Shown here piece by piece: positions 8,846-18,443 of a stretch of DNA of 64,000 nucleotides; within the stretch, counting starts at the first letter, position 1; each line of letters begins with the position of its first letter. The position numbers and the translations under genes were made by a program. The notes beneath the pieces are model-generated. The model worked only from the letters and a program-made list of their open reading frames with translations, ran no database searches and had not been told where the DNA came from. Origin of the DNA: Methylocaldum szegediense (GTDB lineage Bacteria > Pseudomonadota > Gammaproteobacteria > Methylococcales > Methylococcaceae); NCBI RefSeq assembly GCF_949769195.1, contig NZ_OX458333.1, forward strand, positions 2,666,001 through 2,730,000, in the 5' to 3' direction.

Positions 8846-9691
8846 ATGTCGTCTTCTTTTGATTTTTTTCGGCTCGCGCGCCCTATTCTTTGGCCATTGG
8901 CCTTTGCTGCGCTGCTGTTCGGCTGTTCCACTACGCGCGAAGAAAAGGACGAATATGCCGACTGGACTGCAGAGCAGTTCTATACCGAAGCCAAAAAAGC
9001 GCTGACGGAAAAGCGGTACGAGAAGGCGGTGAAATTATACGAGAAACTGGAAGCTCGTTATCCGTTCGGTAAATACGCGACTCAGGCACAACTCGACATC
9101 GCTTACGCTTACTACAAAAACGACGAGCCCGATTCTGCCCTCGCCGCTGCCGACCGATTCATTAAGCTCAACCCGACTCATCCCAACGTCGATTACGCTT
9201 ATTATCTCAAGGGCTTGGTGAATTATAACCGAGGCATCAGCTTTGTTGACCGTTTCCTTCCGACCGATTCGTCTCAGCGCGATCCCGGATCAGCGCGCGA
9301 CGCCTATAAGGAATTCGAAGAGCTGATCGCCAAGTTCCCCAAAAGCCGCTACGTGGACGACGCCAGGCAACGCATGGTGTCACTAAGAAACAATCTGGCC
9401 ATGTACGAGGTTCATGTCGCCGACTTTTACATGCGGCGAGGGGCTTATCTTGCAGCCGCTAGGCGCTGCGCCGAAATCATCCGCAACTATCAGCGCACGC
9501 CGGCCGTGCCCGTGGCGCTACAGATCATGGAAAAAGCCTATCGTAAGTTGGATATGAAGGAGTTGGCCGACGATGCAGCGCGCGTCTACGCATTCAATTA
9601 TGCCCAGGGCGTGCCCGGCCAGGCGAAAGATCTGGTCTACCAGCCGTCTGTGATGGAGCGCTTGTGGAACTTCATCGGTTTGGAAAAGTAG
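8846..9691 (+). CDS. bamD: Outer membrane protein assembly factor BamD
   Basis: A 281-residue lipoprotein of the BAM complex, which inserts beta-barrel proteins into the outer membrane. A type II signal peptide ends at LLFGC, giving lipidated Cys27. Five TPR-like repeats follow, from WTAEQFYTEAKKALTEKRYEKAVKLYEKLE through FIKLNPTHPNVDYAYYLKGLV to the C-terminal helices. I start at ATG 8846, which gives a proper signal peptide; the frame is open further upstream but that stretch is antisense to rluD. Confidence 0.96.
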   Translation: MSSSFDFFRLARPILWPLAFAALLFGCSTTREEKDEYADWTAEQFYTEAKKALTEKRYEKAVKLYEKLEARYPFGKYATQAQLDIAYAYYKNDEPDSALAAADRFIKLNPTHPNVDYAYYLKGLVNYNRGISFVDRFLPTDSSQRDPGSARDAYKEFEELIAKFPKSRYVDDARQRMVSLRNNLAMYEVHVADFYMRRGAYLAAARRCAEIIRNYQRTPAVPVALQIMEKAYRKLDMKELADDAARVYAFNYAQGVPGQAKDLVYQPSVMERLWNFIGLEK

Positions 9692-9730
9692 GACGCAACC
9701 TCACTCGGCAGATAGGATGACTTCACAAGG

Positions 9731-10666
9731 ATGAACACTCCTCCCTCCAATATCGAAAACCACGGTATTCAGGTGTTGTGCGTCGGACACGCATCCTATG
9801 ACCTGGTATTTTCCGTGCCTCACCACCCCGAAGCGGATGAAAAAATCTTCGCCGACTCTTTGATTTCGTGCGGCGGCGGCCCTGCCGCAAACGCCGCGGT
9901 AACCGTTGCCCGTCTCGGCTACAAGGCGGCTTTTGCAGGTTATTTGGGAAATGATACTTACGGGCAAATCCATTTCGAGGAATTACAACGGGAGAATGTA
10001 TCTACGGATCTCGTCGCGCGCGGCACGATGCCTACGCCTTTGTCGGTGATCTTGATAAAGCCAGACGGTAAGCGGGCTCTGGTCAATTACAAGGGCGCTA
10101 CGGAGCCTCTGCCGGCGAATAGCATCGATTTCTCGAATGTGTCGCCGAAAGTCATCCTGTTTGACGGACACGAACCCCTCCTTTCCGAGCCTTTATGCGC
10201 CTGGGCAAAGTCCAAAGCCATTCCCACAGTTCTCGATGCCGGCTCTCTGCACAAGGGAACCGATGCTCTGATGTTCTCGGTGGACTTTCTGGTGTGTTCG
10301 GAGAAGTTCGCGCGACAGTGGCTGAATGCCGATGATTCGGAACGAGCGTTGAATCTTTTGGCCGAACGCTCGCCCGCCGTTGTCGTTACGCTAGGCGAAC
10401 GCGGGCTGATTTGGAGAAAAGGCGCCGAGTCTGGGCGTGTACCGGCTTTTCCAGTTAAGGCCGTTGACACCACCGGAGCCGGCGATGCCTTTCATGGTGC
10501 GTTCGCAGCTGCGCTCGCAAGCGGTCAAGACTGGCTGGATATTTTGCGATACGCCAGCGCCGTTGGCGCTCTTTGCTGTACCAAGGCCGGCGCGCGACCG
10601 GGCATTCCCTTTCGGGAAACGGTCGAACTATTTTTGAAAAATCAGAGACAATCAGCGAGTTATTGA
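9731..10666 (+). CDS. PfkB/ribokinase family sugar kinase, YihV-like
   Basis: A 311-residue carbohydrate kinase. The first signature is in GGGPAANAAVTVARLG, the second is the anion hole and catalytic base in VDTTGAGDAFHGAFAAAL. The order of motifs and the ending CTKAGARPGIP resemble E. coli YihV (6-deoxy-6-sulfofructose kinase) more than ribokinase or PfkB itself, but no sulfoglycolysis partners are nearby, so the substrate is open. It follows bamD by 39 bp and may share its transcript. Confidence 0.85.
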   Translation: MNTPPSNIENHGIQVLCVGHASYDLVFSVPHHPEADEKIFADSLISCGGGPAANAAVTVARLGYKAAFAGYLGNDTYGQIHFEELQRENVSTDLVARGTMPTPLSVILIKPDGKRALVNYKGATEPLPANSIDFSNVSPKVILFDGHEPLLSEPLCAWAKSKAIPTVLDAGSLHKGTDALMFSVDFLVCSEKFARQWLNADDSERALNLLAERSPAVVVTLGERGLIWRKGAESGRVPAFPVKAVDTTGAGDAFHGAFAAALASGQDWLDILRYASAVGALCCTKAGARPGIPFRETVELFLKNQRQSASY

Positions 10667-10797
10667 CATCGGACGACTTCCCTTTGAAGCTTATGGACTC
10701 TCGGGATATGTTTTGCCTTCCCTCCATTACCGGGTATGGATGGGTTTAGAGGCGGCCAAATTGGCTCCGTAGATGGAGTCGATCATCAGTTCTTGAT

Positions 10798-10854
10798 CTT
10801 CGTGCCATTCGTTAAGCAGCTGATGTATTTACTAAGGGAATGGCACGCACGAAG
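10798..10854 (+). promoter_or_regulatory. Hairpin in the 5' leader of the RRM gene
   Basis: Perfect 9-bp arms GTGCCATTC (10802-10810) and GAATGGCAC (10838-10846) enclose 27 bases; allowing a 4-base bulge the stem extends through CTTC/GAAG. It ends 20 bases before the start codon and could affect translation of the RNA-binding protein. Function is not known. Confidence 0.5.
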
Positions 10855-10873
10855 TCATGAACAGGTGTTTTCG

Positions 10874-11161
10874 ATGAATATCTACGTCGGCAATTTGTCC
10901 TATCAAGTCACCAGCGAGGAATTGCGTCAGGCTTTCGAGCGCTTTGGCCAGGTTACCAGCGCGAACGTCGTGATGGATAAACTTACAGGTCGCTCCAAGG
11001 GCTTCGGGTTTGTAGAGATGTCGGATAAGGCTAGCGCTGAAGAGGCTATCAAGCAGCTAGATGGTGCCGATCTCAAGGGACGTACTATCCGGGTAAACGA
11101 GGCGCGCCCTCGCTCGGAAAGCCAATCGAGTTTTCCGCCGCGGCGTGCCCGCCACGTTTGA
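10874..11161 (+). CDS. Small RNA-binding protein with one RRM domain
   Basis: A 95-residue protein made almost wholly of one RNA recognition motif: RNP2 is IYVGNL (residues 3-8) and RNP1 is KGFGFVEM, with a short Arg/Ser-rich tail (SFPPRRARHV). Such single-RRM proteins occur in cyanobacteria and many proteobacteria, often in cold- or growth-phase-regulated genes; targets here are unknown. I start at ATG 10874 because the domain begins immediately; the upstream open frame carries a leader hairpin. A strong terminator follows. Confidence 0.93.
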   Translation: MNIYVGNLSYQVTSEELRQAFERFGQVTSANVVMDKLTGRSKGFGFVEMSDKASAEEAIKQLDGADLKGRTIRVNEARPRSESQSSFPPRRARHV

Positions 11162-11173
11162 CGGCTAAGAACA

Positions 11174-11217
11174 CGCCGTCTCGACGTTCCAAGGCTTGGA
11201 ACCCGAGACGGCGTTTT
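11174..11217 (+). terminator. Rho-independent terminator after the RRM gene
   Basis: A 10-bp perfect stem, CGCCGTCTCG (11174-11183) with CGAGACGGCG (11204-11213), has a second inner palindrome GTTCCAAG/CTTGGAAC as its head and ends in four T. It starts 13 bases past the stop codon. Confidence 0.88.
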
Positions 11218-11373
11218 GGCCCCGTTATCCGCCGACTGCCCTAATGTGACGTAGCCGGGATCAGATCGCCAGCCAAATTCGCTTTTGAGCGCCAACCTCC
11301 CGTGTACCGCAAAGAGCTTCGAGATATTGTTCTCGCGCGTGTAACTTCGGCTTGCGGACCTCACCAGGGCCTT

Positions 11374-13221
11374 TCAGGTTAGGCGCTCCACAAGCGCGGG
11401 ATCGACTTTGCAGCCGCCCAAGTCGGGGTAATCGCGCAGGTTCTGTAAATAGTCGCGATAAGTAGGATGTTGAAAAGCGATACGCTTGATCTTGCCACCC
11501 TCGAACTCGAACTCCAGGGCACCTCCCTTGACCAAAGGACTCCCGCTTTTTGTCGTAAATAGCATGATGGCCGAGTTCTTAAGCACTCTCCCCTGCTCGA
11601 ATGCCGGCCGAGCGCAGCTCAAGGCTTCGATCTGGAGCATCGCAAAAACTTGAGCCAATTGCGCGGCGGTTGCCACGATTCCCGTTCCCGGCACGACGGG
11701 AACATCCAACACTTGTTCCAGTCCGAAATTTGCGAGATGGTTTTGCAGCAATACGGTTCCCGTCCCCTTTTCGTTAGTCGTAATCAAGGGGAATAACTGG
11801 CGCTCGGTAACCGTCGGGTCGGAGTTTGTCATCGCTGCGACGAGCTGACGCTCCACGGAACGAACCGCGGAAAAATAGCGCTCTTTCTCTTGGGTCTGTT
11901 CCAGGATTCCCCGCCAATCCTCCTCGGAATTGACCGGCAATCCCATTTTTTTCATCGTCTCGTAATCCTCTGAGACTAAGCATCCGCCGAAGCTCTTGGT
12001 CCGATATTGTTGCAACCGGCTGTAGGGAATATTCTCACTCAGGACTTGCTGTCCCGGCAGGTTATAGTTCTTCCAATCGGCGCTTTTTTCGAGGAAGTAA
12101 TAAAGCACGGCATTGCGGTCAAACTTGTTGAAGCCAAGATCCTTCATGACGACCTTGAGCTTACGGCAATTGCTCTCGACGTCTTTGTAATCGGTCCAAT
12201 TCGGCTGAAGGTTCGGGCGCTCGGGATGTTCTGCCTCGGTGATATAACTCAACAAGGTCCCGTCAGCAGGTGCTCCCTGCATTTTCGAGCGCCAAAGCTC
12301 GTCAAGAGAAAGGTCTCTCGCATCCGGTAATCCCTCGGAGTTGATCTTCAAAAGGAGAGAAGGGCGCAAGATTCCACGGACACTGACTTCTCCCAGAATC
12401 TTGGTGTCGGGTCCCAGAAAACTGACCAACCGCTCTGAGACCTCGCGGATAGCGAACCGGGTTTCACTGACGACGCCACCTTGGTTGTTCAAGTTAACAA
12501 CTGAGGGAAGCGAATGCGTCTCGCGTCGACTTTGATTCTCGGACGAACCCTGCTGCGGCTGTTGCGAAGACCAAGTCTCCTTGGCCAGCATCCAGCCCGA
12601 CGCGATCTGCCCCATGAGGGCGACGCCGGTCCCTACCCCGGTGAGCGCCAACATGCCGCTCGCAGCACCGACATCGCTGGCCAACTTCGCGAAATCCATA
12701 TCGCTGTTTAAGCTGTTGACGAAGCTGAAATCGATTTGGGTGCCCTCGGCCATATCGAGCCTCATCCAGGGCGTCAGATAAACTTTTTTCGCGTTGAAAG
12801 TAAAACTGCATTCATCCGCCGTCGTTTGATAAACGAGCGCCGGTACTTCCCGGTAAAGCTTGAGCGCATCATTTCTGATCTGGAATAAGAGCGCGGCGGA
12901 TGTTTCGCCCTTCTTGTAATTCACTCCAAGGTCCCTGCATCGCATTCTGCGGTTCGCATCGCGCGAGAATTCGAACTCGGAAATCAGCTGAATGTAGAAA
13001 TCATCGCCCTGCACCATCGCCGTGCCGGGCAAAGCATGAAGCTTTACCGACTCCGTCTCAGGATAATCGATCGAAATTTCCCGTGTTCCGGCACAGCCGG
13101 ACAAGGCGAGCAAGGCCGCTACGGCAACACCGTTCAAACTAAAATGGCAGGGCACGAGCCATGGTAAAGCGATTAGCCTTCGTATGGCGACGAAGCGCGG
13201 TAAAACCTTCGATTTCGGCAT
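11374..13221 (-). CDS. Large lipoprotein of unknown function
   Basis: A 615-residue protein I do not recognise. A long N-terminal stretch leads to a hydrophobic segment and the lipobox LALSGC, so Cys43 should be lipidated and the protein anchored on the periplasmic side. The actual start may be a later GTG at residue 23 (MPCHFSLNG), since the annotated ATG lacks a clear ribosome-binding site. The mature part has scattered Cys residues, a Gly/Ala-rich hydrophobic patch near 190-215, a Gln/Ser/Asn-rich linker near 220-240, and mixed alpha/beta-looking sequence after that, with no obvious enzymatic motif. It stands alone on the minus strand between the RRM gene and the pst genes, with a candidate promoter at 13354-13382. 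Confidence 0.75.
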   Translation of the reverse strand: MPKSKVLPRFVAIRRLIALPWLVPCHFSLNGVAVAALLALSGCAGTREISIDYPETESVKLHALPGTAMVQGDDFYIQLISEFEFSRDANRRMRCRDLGVNYKKGETSAALLFQIRNDALKLYREVPALVYQTTADECSFTFNAKKVYLTPWMRLDMAEGTQIDFSFVNSLNSDMDFAKLASDVGAASGMLALTGVGTGVALMGQIASGWMLAKETWSSQQPQQGSSENQSRRETHSLPSVVNLNNQGGVVSETRFAIREVSERLVSFLGPDTKILGEVSVRGILRPSLLLKINSEGLPDARDLSLDELWRSKMQGAPADGTLLSYITEAEHPERPNLQPNWTDYKDVESNCRKLKVVMKDLGFNKFDRNAVLYYFLEKSADWKNYNLPGQQVLSENIPYSRLQQYRTKSFGGCLVSEDYETMKKMGLPVNSEEDWRGILEQTQEKERYFSAVRSVERQLVAAMTNSDPTVTERQLFPLITTNEKGTGTVLLQNHLANFGLEQVLDVPVVPGTGIVATAAQLAQVFAMLQIEALSCARPAFEQGRVLKNSAIMLFTTKSGSPLVKGGALEFEFEGGKIKRIAFQHPTYRDYLQNLRDYPDLGGCKVDPALVERLT

Positions 13222-13353
13222 GGTATGTCTTGACGCGGATTAACGGACTCGGCCGGATCTTGCAGCCGAAAAGGATAGCGTTGCTGCACTATCGCCGATT
13301 GATGGGGCTCAGAAACATGCTTCGGTTCGGAACGAACTGCGCTTCAACGCGGG

Positions 13354-13382
13354 ACTATACCGTGTAGTCGCCGACATATCCA
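13354..13382 (-). promoter_or_regulatory. Candidate sigma70 promoter for the orphan lipoprotein gene
   Basis: Read on the minus strand: -35 TGGATA (13377-13382), 17-bp spacer, -10 TATAGT (13354-13359). The match is 4/6 and 5/6 to consensus. It lies 133 bp before the start codon. Confidence 0.4.
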
Positions 13383-13526
13383 GCCGGTAACGCTAGGTTG
13401 CGCAACGAAGCGCTAAGGGGTTATGGTGCCCGCCATCCTTTCTTTTCTGCTGAAAAATAGCATCCCTGAGCTATGACGGCACCAACCCGCCCATCTCGAT
13501 GATGCGGTAACGGCTCGTTCAATTCG

Positions 13527-13545
13527 CCGTCAAAACGTTTGACGG
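13527..13545 (-). terminator. Hairpin downstream of pstB, possible operon end
   Basis: A perfect 8-bp stem CCGTCAAA/TTTGACGG with loop ACG lies 62 bp past the pstB stop. There is no T tract, so it may stabilise the mRNA end more than terminate. Confidence 0.4.
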
Positions 13546-13606
13546 TATGTCCTTCGCCGTGAACCGTCATCGCGCCTCCGATCTCAATGCCTCGCGGAGC
13601 TCCTTT

Positions 13607-14497
13607 TCAGCCGAAACGGCCGGTGATGTAATCCTCGGTCAATTGATGACGGGGATTCGTAAATATCTGCGCCGTTTCGCCCACTTCGATCAGCCGACCG
13701 AGGTGAAAATAAGCCGTTCGCTGCGAAACACGAGCAGCCTGTTGCATGGAATGCGTTACGATCGCGATGGTGTAGTGGGAGCGTAACTCGTCGATCAGCT
13801 GCTCGATTTTGGCCGTGGCGATCGGGTCCAGCGCCGAGCATGGTTCATCCATGAGGATCACCTCCGGGTTGACCGCGATTGCCCTTGCAATGCAAAGTCT
13901 TTGCTGTTGTCCGCCCGACAAGCTGGTCCCCGGCTGGTGCAGATAGTCCTTGACCTCGTCCCAAAGCCCCGCGCGCCTGAGCGAGGTCTCCACCACTTCT
14001 TCGAGCTCCGCCTTGGAGGAAACCAATCCATGGATACGTGGCCCATAAGCCACATTCTCGAAGATCGACTTCGGAAACGGATTAGGCTTCTGAAATACCA
14101 TGCCGACCTGGGCGCGTAATGGCACGACATCGAGTGAACCGTCATAAATGTCCTGACCGTCCAGCAAGATTTTGCCCGTGACCCGGCATCCCGGGATGGT
14201 GTCGTTCATCCGGTTGAGACATCGGATGAAGGTCGACTTGCCGCAACCGGAAGGCCCGATGAGCGCGATCACCTCATTTCGACCGATGTCGAGACTAACG
14301 TCCTGAATCGCATGTTTGTCGCCGTAATAGACATTCACATTGCGGCACACGATGCGCGGATTCGGTGACGTAATTTCGCCGACCGTTTGCGAATATTCCC
14401 GGTTAAAGGATGCCTCAGACATCCTCTCACGGGCCTTCGTTCTTGGCGGCTCTCTCTGCTGGGATACAGATGCCTTAAATTCCATAAATGAATTCAT
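13607..14497 (-). CDS. pstB: Phosphate ABC transporter ATP-binding protein
   Basis: The ATPase of the high-affinity phosphate importer. Walker A is GPSGCGKST, the signature [14 protein letters not shown], and Walker [13 protein letters not shown]; the Pst-specific [16 protein letters not shown] and [22 protein letters not shown] are present. The start is uncertain: the ATG at 14497 (about 296 residues) is just beyond GAGG, the ATG at 14422 gives the family's usual length of about 272, and an earlier ATG at 14554 would overlap pstA by 17 bp. It is last in pstS-pstC-pstA-pstB. Confidence 0.93.
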   Translation of the reverse strand: MNSFMEFKASVSQQREPPRTKARERMSEASFNREYSQTVGEITSPNPRIVCRNVNVYYGDKHAIQDVSLDIGRNEVIALIGPSGCGKSTFIRCLNRMNDTIPGCRVTGKILLDGQDIYDGSLDVVPLRAQVGMVFQKPNPFPKSIFENVAYGPRIHGLVSSKAELEEVVETSLRRAGLWDEVKDYLHQPGTSLSGGQQQRLCIARAIAVNPEVILMDEPCSALDPIATAKIEQLIDELRSHYTIAIVTHSMQQAARVSQRTAYFHLGRLIEVGETAQIFTNPRHQLTEDYITGRFG

Positions 14498-14537
14498 ACC
14501 TCGAACCACTACTTTCCGACCGTTTGATGAAAACGCA

Positions 14538-15848
14538 TTACCAGCGCCGCTCAAAACGTTTGCGGATATAAACCGCCAAGCCGTTCATAAGAATCAAAAA
14601 TACCAGTAGAACGATAATGGCCGCAGACGTACGCTCGACGAACGCGCGCTCCGGACTATCCGCCCAAAGGTAGATTTGCACCGGCAGTACCGTCGCAGGC
14701 TCCAAAACACTGCGCGGGATATCGACGATGAACGCCACCATGCCGATCATGAGAAGAGGCGCACTTTCACCCAGCGCACGGGCCATGCCGATGATCGCCC
14801 CGGTCATCATCCCAGGGATAGCGAGGGGCAGAACATGATGGAACACCGTCTGCATCGGCGATGCGCCCACGCCAAGAGCGGCCTCCCGCACCGACGGCGG
14901 AACCGCTTTCAAGGCGGATCGTCCGGCGATGATGATAACGGGCAGCGTCATCAGGCTCAGCACTAAGCCGCCGACCAACGGGGAAGAACGCGGTAATCCG
15001 AAGAAATTGATGAATACCGCAAGCCCGAGCAACCCGAATACGATTGACGGGACCGCCGCGAGATTGTTGATGTTGACTTCGATGAGGTCGATCCAACGAT
15101 TACGCGGAGCGAATTCCTCCAAGTAAATTGCGGCGGCCATGCCGATGGGCAAGGAAAGACTCAGGGTCACCAATAGCGTAAACAAAGACCCCGTCACGGC
15201 GCCCCAAATCCCTGCCAGCTCCGGCTCGCGCGAGTCGCCCGAGGTAAAAAAGGCCGCATTGAATGACTTCTTGATTCGGCCTTCACCTGCAAGTTTGTCG
15301 ATCCAGGCGACTTGATAATCTTTAATGCGCCGTTCGCCCTCTGCCCCCGTTCGCTGCAGCTGCCCTTTCACGAGCATATCGACGTCGTCGTCAGCGGGAA
15401 CCCATACCCGAGCACTCTTCCCAATAAGTTCCGGGTTTGCCAGAACCTGGTCGCGAAGATCATAAGAAGCTGCCGAACTCAAAAGACGATAAAGCGCTCT
15501 TTTCTCTTGGCGTGCCGTTACGTCCGGAAACATCGAACTCAGAGTATTTTTCAGGAGTCGGTCATAGTCCCCTTCCATCAGAGTCGCAGGATCTCGCCGC
15601 CCTTCGGGATCTATGAGTTCCGGATCGAAATAGACATCCAGCCCTATGAATGTTTGCTGGAAAGCTGTATACCCCCGGGCGATAATGCTCCCGAATAAAA
15701 GGGCCACGAAGCATAAACCGAGAACGATAGAGGCAAGGCCGTAAAGTCGGAAGCGTTTCTCGGCCTGCCGCCGTCTTGTCAGGCTGGCATGGACGATATC
15801 GATCGTCCGGCGGGAAGACTGACCTGACACTTCACCGATCTCATTCAT
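14538..15848 (-). CDS. pstA: Phosphate ABC transporter permease PstA
   Basis: A 436-residue inner-membrane permease. After a cytoplasmic tail and one helix (residues 38-60) comes a long periplasmic insert of roughly 160 residues, then the five-to-six-helix permease core with the EAA loop [26 protein letters not shown]. The large insert is typical of the longer PstA seen in Pseudomonas and Vibrio relatives. The start overlaps the pstC stop by 8 bp. Confidence 0.95.
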   Translation of the reverse strand: MNEIGEVSGQSSRRTIDIVHASLTRRRQAEKRFRLYGLASIVLGLCFVALLFGSIIARGYTAFQQTFIGLDVYFDPELIDPEGRRDPATLMEGDYDRLLKNTLSSMFPDVTARQEKRALYRLLSSAASYDLRDQVLANPELIGKSARVWVPADDDVDMLVKGQLQRTGAEGERRIKDYQVAWIDKLAGEGRIKKSFNAAFFTSGDSREPELAGIWGAVTGSLFTLLVTLSLSLPIGMAAAIYLEEFAPRNRWIDLIEVNINNLAAVPSIVFGLLGLAVFINFFGLPRSSPLVGGLVLSLMTLPVIIIAGRSALKAVPPSVREAALGVGASPMQTVFHHVLPLAIPGMMTGAIIGMARALGESAPLLMIGMVAFIVDIPRSVLEPATVLPVQIYLWADSPERAFVERTSAAIIVLLVFLILMNGLAVYIRKRFERRW

Positions 15849-17220
15849 ATTGTTCTCGATATTTGCGCACGACGTGCAGAGCGATGACGTTCAATGCCAA
15901 GGTGACCAAAAACAGCATCAGCCCAAGCGCGAAAGCCGCTAGGGTCTTCGGGCTATCGAACTCCTGATCACCCACCAGCAAGGTTACGATCTGCGTCGTT
16001 ACCGTGGTGACGGCCGCTAGTGGATTGATCGTAAGATTGGCAGTCAAACCCGCCGCCATGACCACGATCATGGTCTCGCCGATGGCGCGGGAAACCGCGA
16101 GGAGAACACCGCCCACGATGCCCGGTAGGGCAGCCGGTATGATCACCTGCCTGATCGTCTCGGATTGAGTAGCGCCTAGCGCGTACGCGCCGTCGCGAAG
16201 CGATTGAGGCACCGCGTTGATGAAGTCGTCCGAAAGCGACGACACGAACGGAATAATCATGATGCCCATGACCAAGCCCGCAGCCAGCGCGCTTTCCGAG
16301 GACACGTCGAGGCCGAACCGCACCCCCAGATCGCGAACGAACGGAGCGACTACCAATGCCGCAAAAAAGCCGTACACCACGGTGGGAATGCCGGCAAGAA
16401 TTTCAAGAAGCGGCTTGGCCGTGGCCCGGAACCTGGGCCCCGCGTACTCTGACAGATAGATGGCGGATAGCAGCCCGATCGGAACCGCCACCACCATGGC
16501 GATCGTGGAAATCAGCAACGTGCCCAGGAACAGGGGTACGGCCCCGAAAGCGCCGGAAGAACCCACTTGATCTTCCCGGATCGCCATCTGCGGGCTCCAG
16601 TTCAAGCCGAACAGGAATTCGGTTATGGGCACGTCTTTGAAAAAGCGGATCGATTCGAAAAGAACCGACAGAACGATGCCGATCGTTGTAAAAATCGCGA
16701 GAGTCGAGCAGCCGATCAGAAAAATCGTCACCGATTTTTCTACCTGGTTTCGGGCCCGAAACTCCTTGCTGATCCGTTGGCGCGCGTAGGTGGCGCCGGT
16801 AATGGCGATGGAAATCGCCAACAGGCTCAGCAAATGGTTGCTCGTTTCCTTGAGGCTAAGATAGTGCTTTGCCGCCTCCACGATCACGGGATCGGGTTCT
16901 CCCGCAACAGCACCGCTCGCGACGTTTCGAATGTCATTGACCAGCAATCCGAGTCTATCCGCCGTAACCGAGGTCAAGTCTTGCGGGAGCGAGGAAAGTA
17001 CCAGCCGAATCACGATCGAATTCTCGAAGGTGATCCACAGGAACAAGACAAGCAGTGCCGGAAGTCCGCACCAAAGCGCGGCGAAATAGCCGTAATAACT
17101 CGGCAACGAGTGAAGATTCCTGACCGTTCCGCCAGCGATTTGCAAAGAACGCTGGCGACCCAGGTGATAGGCGGCCGCGCTCAGCAACACCAACAGGAAC
17201 AGAAGGGTGGATTTCTGCAT
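15841..17220 (-). CDS. pstC: Phosphate ABC transporter permease PstC
   Basis: A 459-residue permease, partner of PstA. Two N-terminal helices (residues 3-20 and 45-65) flank a region longer than in E. coli PstC. The core has PITEFLFGLNWSPQ, IYLSEYAGPRFR and the EAA loop RDGAYALGATQSETIRQVIIPAALPG. It lies 79 bp after pstS with a stem-loop in the gap, a usual way of making PstS in excess over the membrane subunits. Confidence 0.95.
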   Translation of the reverse strand: MQKSTLLFLLVLLSAAAYHLGRQRSLQIAGGTVRNLHSLPSYYGYFAALWCGLPALLVLFLWITFENSIVIRLVLSSLPQDLTSVTADRLGLLVNDIRNVASGAVAGEPDPVIVEAAKHYLSLKETSNHLLSLLAISIAITGATYARQRISKEFRARNQVEKSVTIFLIGCSTLAIFTTIGIVLSVLFESIRFFKDVPITEFLFGLNWSPQMAIREDQVGSSGAFGAVPLFLGTLLISTIAMVVAVPIGLLSAIYLSEYAGPRFRATAKPLLEILAGIPTVVYGFFAALVVAPFVRDLGVRFGLDVSSESALAAGLVMGIMIIPFVSSLSDDFINAVPQSLRDGAYALGATQSETIRQVIIPAALPGIVGGVLLAVSRAIGETMIVVMAAGLTANLTINPLAAVTTVTTQIVTLLVGDQEFDSPKTLAAFALGLMLFLVTLALNVIALHVVRKYREQYE

Positions 17221-17237
17221 GCTAAGGCAAGCCCTCG

Positions 17238-17269
17238 AAAAACAAGCGACCGGGATTGTAACCCGGTCG
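17238..17269 (-). terminator. pstS-pstC intercistronic stem-loop (attenuator or stabiliser)
   Basis: On the minus strand CGACCGGG (17262-17269) pairs perfectly with CCCGGTCG (17247-17254), loop of seven, followed by CTTG and five T. It sits between the pstS stop and the pstC start and should reduce read-through into pstCAB or protect the pstS message. Confidence 0.65.
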
Positions 17270-17299
17270 GCGAGATATCGCGCTCTCGAATGATTCTGG

Positions 17300-18355
17300 T
17301 CACATCGAGTAGTTCTTCAAATTCTTCGCATTCTGCGCGACTTCCTTACGCTCGTCACCGGGCAAGGGAATCAAACCCTTATCCGTCAGATAGCCTTCAT
17401 CCCCCATGGCCTTGTCGCTCGTGAACTCCGAAATGTAAGCTTCGATCCCCGGAATCACGCCGACGTGCGCCTTTTTAACATAAAAGAACAGCGGCCGGGA
17501 AACCGGATATTGCTGAGCCGAGATCGTATCGTAATCCGGAACGACACCATCCACGGGAACGGCTGAGATCTTATCGCCGTTCTGATCCAGGAAGCTGAAC
17601 CCGAGGATGCCCAAGGCTTTTGGATTGGCACTCAGCTTTTGAACGATCAAATTATCGTTTTCGCCCGCCTCGATGTACGCTCCGTCCTCACGGACCGTGT
17701 GGCAAATGCCCTTGTATTGCGCTTCGTCTTTTTCCTTCCAGGCCTTGATCCATTTGAAAGTCTGACAGCCGCCTTCCAATGCCAGTTCGGCAAAGGCGTC
17801 ACGCGTACCGGAAGTCGGCGGCGGTCCCAAGACTTCGATCATCGCATTCGGCAACGCCGGATTAATTTGGTTCCAAGTCTTGTACGGATTATCTACCAGC
17901 TTGTCGCATTCCTGACAGGACGGATCGGGCACTTTCTTGGCGAGCGCCAGGAACACTTCGCGCCGGGTCAGCTCCATCGGCTCCGCAGACTTGGCGTGAG
18001 CCAGCACGATTCCGTCATAGCCGATTTTCACTTCCGTAATCTCTTTCACGCCGGCTTTCTGGCAAGCGGTCAACTCGGACTTTTTCATCGGTCGCGACGC
18101 ATTGGCAATATCGGGATATTGAACGCCTACGCCGCTGCAAAAAAGCTTGATGCCGCCGCCGGTTCCGGTCGACTCGATTTTCGGCGTCTTGAATTTGCCG
18201 CCCTTGCCGAATTGCTCCGCTACTACCGTCGCAAACGGATAAACGGTCGAAGAACCCACAATGCTGATGTAATCGCGGGCTGCTTCGGCGTAAGCCTGAC
18301 CGCCCAGTAGTATCATCGAAATTGCCGCTCCGAACCCCAAGAATTTATTTTTCAC
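17300..18355 (-). CDS. pstS: Periplasmic phosphate-binding protein PstS
   Basis: A 351-residue substrate-binding protein with a Sec signal peptide (residues 1-24, ending at AYA-EA). The phosphate-binding fold shows in IVGSSTVYPFATVVAEQF, ESTGTGGGIKLFCSGVG and the GPPPTSGTRDAFAELAL loop. It starts with GTG at 18355, seven bases or fewer from the strong ribosome-binding site GGGGGAG. It is the first gene of the pst operon. I do not see a canonical Pho box upstream, and neither phoU nor phoBR is in the window. Confidence 0.95.
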   Translation of the reverse strand: MKNKFLGFGAAISMILLGGQAYAEAARDYISIVGSSTVYPFATVVAEQFGKGGKFKTPKIESTGTGGGIKLFCSGVGVQYPDIANASRPMKKSELTACQKAGVKEITEVKIGYDGIVLAHAKSAEPMELTRREVFLALAKKVPDPSCQECDKLVDNPYKTWNQINPALPNAMIEVLGPPPTSGTRDAFAELALEGGCQTFKWIKAWKEKDEAQYKGICHTVREDGAYIEAGENDNLIVQKLSANPKALGILGFSFLDQNGDKISAVPVDGVVPDYDTISAQQYPVSRPLFFYVKKAHVGVIPGIEAYISEFTSDKAMGDEGYLTDKGLIPLPGDERKEVAQNAKNLKNYSM

Positions 18356-18427
18356 TGGCTCCCCCTATTGTGAATTGAACAAGAAACACGGCTCGATTCC
18401 GGAAATCACTTCAAAACAGAGTAGTTT

Positions 18428-18443
18428 TAACAAAGAATTGTTA
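18428..18443. repeat. Small palindrome upstream of pstS
   Basis: TAACAA and TTGTTA, 4 bp apart, form a perfect 6-bp dyad about 75 bp before the pstS start. It could be an operator but does not match the tandem-repeat Pho box. Confidence 0.3.

Larger units (their letters stand above)
13222..13606. other. 385-bp intergenic stretch between the orphan lipoprotein and pstB
   Basis: No gene is convincing here. It holds the candidate lipoprotein promoter (13354-13382) and a hairpin past pstB (13527-13545). The rest shows no repeat, tRNA or coding signal that I can support. Confidence 0.6.
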
